This document shows positions 59,001-64,000 of a DNA stretch of 64,000 nt, in pieces. The notes under the pieces are model-generated. The model saw only the letters and a list, made by a program, of their open reading frames with translations, searched no databases and was not told where the DNA came from. The stretch comes from Anisakis pegreffii (Eukaryota; Nematoda; Chromadorea; Rhabditida; Anisakidae). Numbering within the stretch: the stretch's first letter is position 1; each line of letters starts with the position of its first letter. The stretch covers positions 124,001 through 188,000 of the forward strand of contig JAPYMA010000726.1 of the NCBI GenBank assembly GCA_035041965.1. Direction: 5' to 3'. Position numbers and translations under genes: made by a program.

Positions 59001-62000
59001 AAATCTCACATTATCATGCTTTTAGAGGGACTGTGCTTCGTCTATCTCAATTTTATTCCTGTAATTCCTATTAATCAGCACAAATATCTGCTCACTCCTA
59101 GAATCCTGCTCGAAACGTTGGTCTGTTACTGCTGTCTGTTTCGAATTCCCGTATATTTGCTTAGCAGCTAATTGCGGTTAAAATTGAATTTGAGACTGAT
59201 GCGATGTATTATTCGATGGTTAGTGGTGGTGTTTGCGTACGATCAACGAGATGACCATGAATAGAATGATGAATAATTAGGGACGTCAGCGAATTTTATG
59301 ATGTGTGAATCGAATGAACATGTCTTAGAAGACGACAACCTCTGTGATAAGTCAGCCTTGAATTCGCGACTTTATTAGCAGTCGGCGTGTAGCAATAGCA
59401 ATTAATTATTCTACAACTTGTTGTGGACAACTTGATGGAATAATGCAATTTTGATTCAAAGCGATGTCGCGAATATCCAGTTCGTGGTTTCGTTTTACGC
59501 CTGTTTCATTCGCCAATCATTCAAACAAGCGAATCACCAGACTTTCCCGGAGGCGTTTGTGTCATCCATCCAGCTGTGCACCCTTCATATGTTTACCAGC
59601 GATAAGCTTTCAAGCAAGCTTGTTTTGCTGAATTCCTCCTGAATAGAGTATGCCTTGAAAGTCATTGATTTTCAGTGAAATCGCTCCCCTACTCATCAGT
59701 TTTGCCTTATCTTTCGATATTTTCAGATTATTTTTCAAATTTTCCTCCGTTATGTTTCCAATGAATGAGTGTTTTCAACAGCAGCGTTCTTGGTATGCAA
59801 TAGTTCGAAAATTCACGTCAAACGATGTCATTTTTGGAGCCTAACAGAGCTCATTTTGCACATTTCTGACAATAGAATTCACTCTTTTGGTGTTCCTTTC
59901 AAATCCTTTGGCCCGAATGATTTATGATGCCGTCGAATGAATTCGATGTAAAGCAATTGCAAGTGACTCGAAAATTTCGATAATTTTCGCTTTACCATTG
60001 TCTGGCACTGGCAAAACTAACAATGGAAAGGATGTGTCGCAAAAAAATTGCCCTTAAAAAACTCACAGAATCCAGCACACATTCAGCATATCTAACCGAC
60101 ATTCAGGATGACAATAAATAAGCGAGAGAACTCGTAAATATCCAATCCCATCTGAGCTCCTCACAACAATAAGTTCCACACAACTTCTGAACTGCAACTG
60201 TTCTCATCGCTTTTAAAGTCATTTAGTATTTCCGAACCTAATCAGTTTTATTTCAAAAATTGAAAGTAACTTCTTTGAAAGGTTTCACTTGATGATGTTC
60301 ACCTTCAAGTGTTCAAATAGTTTCATGTTCCTACATTCTATCTCTTTGCTTTATATGATCAGTTCGCTATAAGAAAATTGCGCGAAACAAATAAGAATGT
60401 GGATGATAAGAAGCACTAAAAATTTTTTTTTCATTAATGAAACAACAATATTTTTGTTGCACTCCCATTAGCAAAAATAACTAACTGAGCAAAAAATTGA
60501 CTGTAGCTTTTTCGTGCGAAAAAGTATGATGAGATTGGTGTTTAATGTTTAATTTGTAATTTGTATGACTTCCACCGTATTCGGAATGTTTGAAATAATG
60601 TTTTCGCTTGTTCAAATAAACCTATTAACTAATGAATGAAGTTAATTAGTTGTTCAAATAAATGTCTTTTAATGCTTTCAAGGTTCGGTGGAATTTATGA
60701 ACGCTGTTTTAATGTTTGTTCTTAAATTGTGACTCTGTGCAAGACGATGATGTTTCATCGTTAATTTGCTGCTCTTCATCAGCATCATTACTGTCAGTAC
60801 AAGTCAATTGAATCACTTGAATCAGTCTCCTCTATTAGTGCAGAGAATGTTCACATTCAGTACTTTTGATGTCTCTCTTCGAGTTATTTTTATCTATCTA
60901 AAATCATGTTGGATAGTTCAACTGTCAAGTGAAAACTCTTTTCGTGAAATCGAGTTTTCCATCGAGTGTCATCATTTCAACACATCAACTCATTGCTCAT
61001 TTACTCACCCAGTAGACATCTCACATTCTCGTTTCGAAATCATCCAATGCAAGTCGACTTCATATCCAGTCAGGCATTCGTCATTCAGCTGTTCGCTGCT
61101 GCATTATCGGTTACTCAATTCAGCATTTTTTTTTTAATGTGAAGAACTGATTCTGTCTGGAGACGATTGATTCATTTTTTTCGAAGATTCTATCGAAAAT
61201 TCCACGAAAGTATTCGATTTTTTGATCGTTACAACTGTTATTTACGATTTCTCATTACAGTTTATTAGATGGACGTTGTTATGAACCGAAGTGGTATGAA
61301 GAGTTTTATCGATGAAACGAGTGACCGCGATTATCGTAAAATTAATTCGAATATGATAGTTTTATTGGGTGCAGAGTTGATCTTCCAGATTTGTTCATAG
61401 CGATTTTTCTTCACAGTCAACAGACTGCAAAATGAGAATAACGATTAAAAAAGTGCAATAAATCCGCTGAATTTCACTCGATTTGCTTGCAACGTTGTAG
61501 CACAACTCTATATTCCATCCATTTTAATTCATGACTGTGAAGGCATTTGTTGGTATTATATAATAATGGATAATATAATGTAATGAGAAAAGCTCAAAAA
61601 ATGGGACGGTGCATTTCATTTTTCTGATATTTTTCGGTGGAAGTATTTTCTAAGTGATCCTCTTTCTTGTCTCACTACTTTCGTGCCATTCGTCGCCCTA
61701 TTACTGCGCGATTCCAAAGTAAACGCATGGATTATGCAACGGTTTTTACGTTGTCAATGCCAACGGGTTTAAGTGAGCAGCATATCAGAAGATGCAAATT
61801 GAAGATTCTCATATGAATAATTCGAAAATCTTGCCTATGATTCCTACATCGTATTTATTGAACGCCAACGGTTTGTCCACAACACGCCTTCAGAGGATGG
61901 TTTCTTTGAAAGTTGTTTAAATCAAAAAGTGCAATTGGTTTTTTGCGGTCGATGAAACGAGAAGATGCATGCGCTTGTGTTTATGAAATGCATGCGTTCT

Positions 62001-64000
62001 TGACATGGCGGCACGCATCTTTGTCATCTCATTTGTTTGTCATTCACACGCATAATCATAGAATATTCAAATGATGCATTTCAAATGCCATTGGCAAGGC
62101 ACTTACATCACATGATTTATGCAGATGTTGCCTTTTACGAAGTTCAGCCACAGAATTCCAGATATTCAACTATATTTCTTTGAGTAACTGAGCAATTGCA
62201 AAGTTTAATCGAAGCTGCTGAGTGCATGCCTTCAAAACCCACTAATGATGATGAGTTGTGTGCTCAGTTATGCTGTTTGACAACCTGCAAGTGCATTGCA
62301 CAAAATGGGTTGTAAAAATTCCTGTTGAATGACTCGAATCACAGTTTACGACAGTGCTGTGTTTCTCGATTCCGTACAGTCAGAGACTTCTCCACATGTA
62401 AAATTTGAAACGTCCCGAAAGCCGTTAGATAAAACGCGACTTATCTCAATGTAGCAATACCGTAACATCATCTAATATTCTATTGGATAATTCTTCTGCT
62501 ATGCTATTTATCGGTGATCAATTCACCTTTTGAATTCATCAGTTACTGACACTGCTGTCAAATATTTTCAAGAAGGCTGTCAGTTTCATATGCAGTATTG
62601 AAATAAGCAACTAGGCCATCAGAATCATACTCTTAACCACGATAGCGTTCAGTATTGAAATTGTTTGCAGTCCACTCAAACGTACAATTACAGCGGTGTA
62701 TTCACTTTTTCACTTGTTCGTTTCTATTGATACAGTTGAAATTCTATTGATACAGCCAGTCACTTTTTCTGCACACTCATAACAAGATCATTCTTCTAGT
62801 TAATCACTTGTCTTGCTATGACTCATCCTAAGAGTTGCTCACCTCTTTCTTAAGAGTGGATCCACTTGAAACAAATCTTGTTCAATGATTAATAAGTGTG
62901 ATGAGGTTTTGAAAATTCGTGATTTTTCTCTTGGTTTTACCAGAAATCCACTCATGTGTTCAGCGATAGATCAAAACGAATGTTCCATGCACAGAAATAT
63001 GTTTTTTTCACCATTGAAGTACAATTTGTTTTGGCATTTGGGTGTTTGAGCAATTGAAAAATCATGACGAGTTAGTAGTCTTTGATAAGCAGCTGCAGTA
63101 AACGAATAAAGAGGTTGCAGCATAGGATTGGTTCATTTCACAATGGCGTGACTATGGTGCAAAAGCTATTTCAAGGTTAGGATTTTTCTGCACGCAATCA
63201 AATCAATTGCTAAGAATAGCAATTGATTCAAAGTGCCCTTCAAGGTAATATCGTATGATCGCATGCAATCTCATGTAGTATGTACAAACATTTCGGAAGA
63301 TCATAATTAGGAATTCATTGATCAGCCAAATGAACACAGCCATATTTGCCGACGAAGAACTGCTATTCATTTGAAAAACAATCGTAAAATTGAATCCAAT
63401 AACTGATTTAATGTGGAATTTTAATTTTCTTTTCTGCAGACTGATTAAATTCAGTCTAAGCAAACAATATCTAGAACACATTCACAGCGCATCTAAACCA
63501 TCGTTGAATTAGAATCACGAAATTGATTGAGTTGTTTTTCTCGTCCAATGAATCAGCACCGTTCATTAGACATCATCTTCGCAGCAGTCGTCTGTTGTCA
63601 TCGATTCGAAGCGTTCATTTCATTGTATTTTCAATCGTTGAAGAAACATTCAATTCTATTATCGAGATGAACAAACAAAATCCCATTCACAAATGATGTC
63701 TTTTCGTGAACCTCAAATTTATTTTATTCATTCGCACTCAATTCTACGGTTATTTCTCGTTTGCACATCCATCCATAAAAGTTGCCTCTCATCTTTATTT
63801 TTAGCTTTTGTGCACGAACATTTGGTTTTTTTGAAACTCTTGAAAGGATAATTTTATTTGAAAGGATAACTTTTTATAAAATTTACCTTGCCTTCATCCA
63901 TTGACCTTTAACTGACCACGATTGTATCAAATATCAACTGTGCACATTCGTTCCTTCAAAGTACTCTGTCAAGATTGAGTCTAATCCATTCTCCTGGTTT
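56050..64000. other. AT-rich sequence without a supported gene
   Basis: Frames of 60-123 codons occur (for example 56824-57021, 59451-59642 and 60766-61137), but none shows a domain, a coding bias I trust or matching splice phases. No repeats of note beyond the 56.7-kb duplication. Confidence 0.5.
56738..56784 (+). repeat. direct repeat TTTAGACGGTCCATA
   Basis: TTTAGACGGTCCATATTAGT and TTTAGACGGTCCATACTAGT follow each other with a 2-nt spacer. Confidence 0.85.

Noticed and set aside
60421..60430. A/T homopolymers, CATTCATT and GATCAGTGATCA low-complexity runs scattered across the window as repeats or poly(A) insertions
   Set aside because: They are too short and too common in this AT-rich sequence to be features.
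60766..61137. 123-codon frame
   Set aside because: Starts without ATG, shows no domain and has amino-acid composition typical of random AT-rich sequence.

Overview
The window reads as AT-rich nematode DNA. Introns are long, splice acceptors follow the nematode TTTCAG style, and the best-supported gene is an unmistakable orthologue of Caenorhabditis elegans mec-2, the stomatin-like subunit of touch-receptor channel complexes. Intron sizes of up to about 8 kb and the sparse gene content would suit a large-genome parasite such as an ascarid-type (clade III) nematode, but the species is an inference. No bacterial, viral, rRNA, tRNA or CRISPR feature was recognised.

Layout. Positions 1-13675 hold no convincing gene: a minus-strand reading frame broken by two in-frame stops (2660-3136), a GC-rich 28-bp triplicate (8606-8689) and short repeats. 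The mec-2 locus occupies 13676-41822 on the plus strand and I could assemble it exon by exon with matching splice phases. Two upstream exons (13676-14302, 17723-17788) can splice into the canonical first coding exon (ATG at 18103). The hairpin and PHB/SPFH core lies in exons between 23073 and 25833. The nematode MEC-2 C-terminal exon is 27872-28087. Two alternative 3' ends follow: exon 36040-36131 plus a 2.9-kb exon (37503-40450), or a small terminal exon (41648-41822). The canonical start with the small end gives 516 residues, close to the 481 of C. elegans MEC-2. The upstream start with the large exon gives 1,682 residues. Both sums are exact multiples of three.

Between 43.8 and 45.4 kb lies a cluster of foldback structures, including two back-to-back near-perfect palindromes. 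A complete six-exon, seven-helix chemoreceptor of the nematode Srab/Sra-like type lies at 48565-51929 (380 residues). Downstream are a small GC-rich island (52.5-52.65 kb), a candidate small membrane-protein gene (53184-55671) whose intron carries a 29/31-bp hairpin-forming minisatellite, and some unresolved exon-like frames near 55.8-56.05 kb. From 56 to 64 kb I see no gene I can support.

Function. The mec-2 product is expected to sit in the inner leaflet of sensory-neuron membranes, bind cholesterol and modulate DEG/ENaC channels. The neighbouring receptor is probably also a sensory-neuron protein, but nothing in the sequence shows co-regulation of the two genes.
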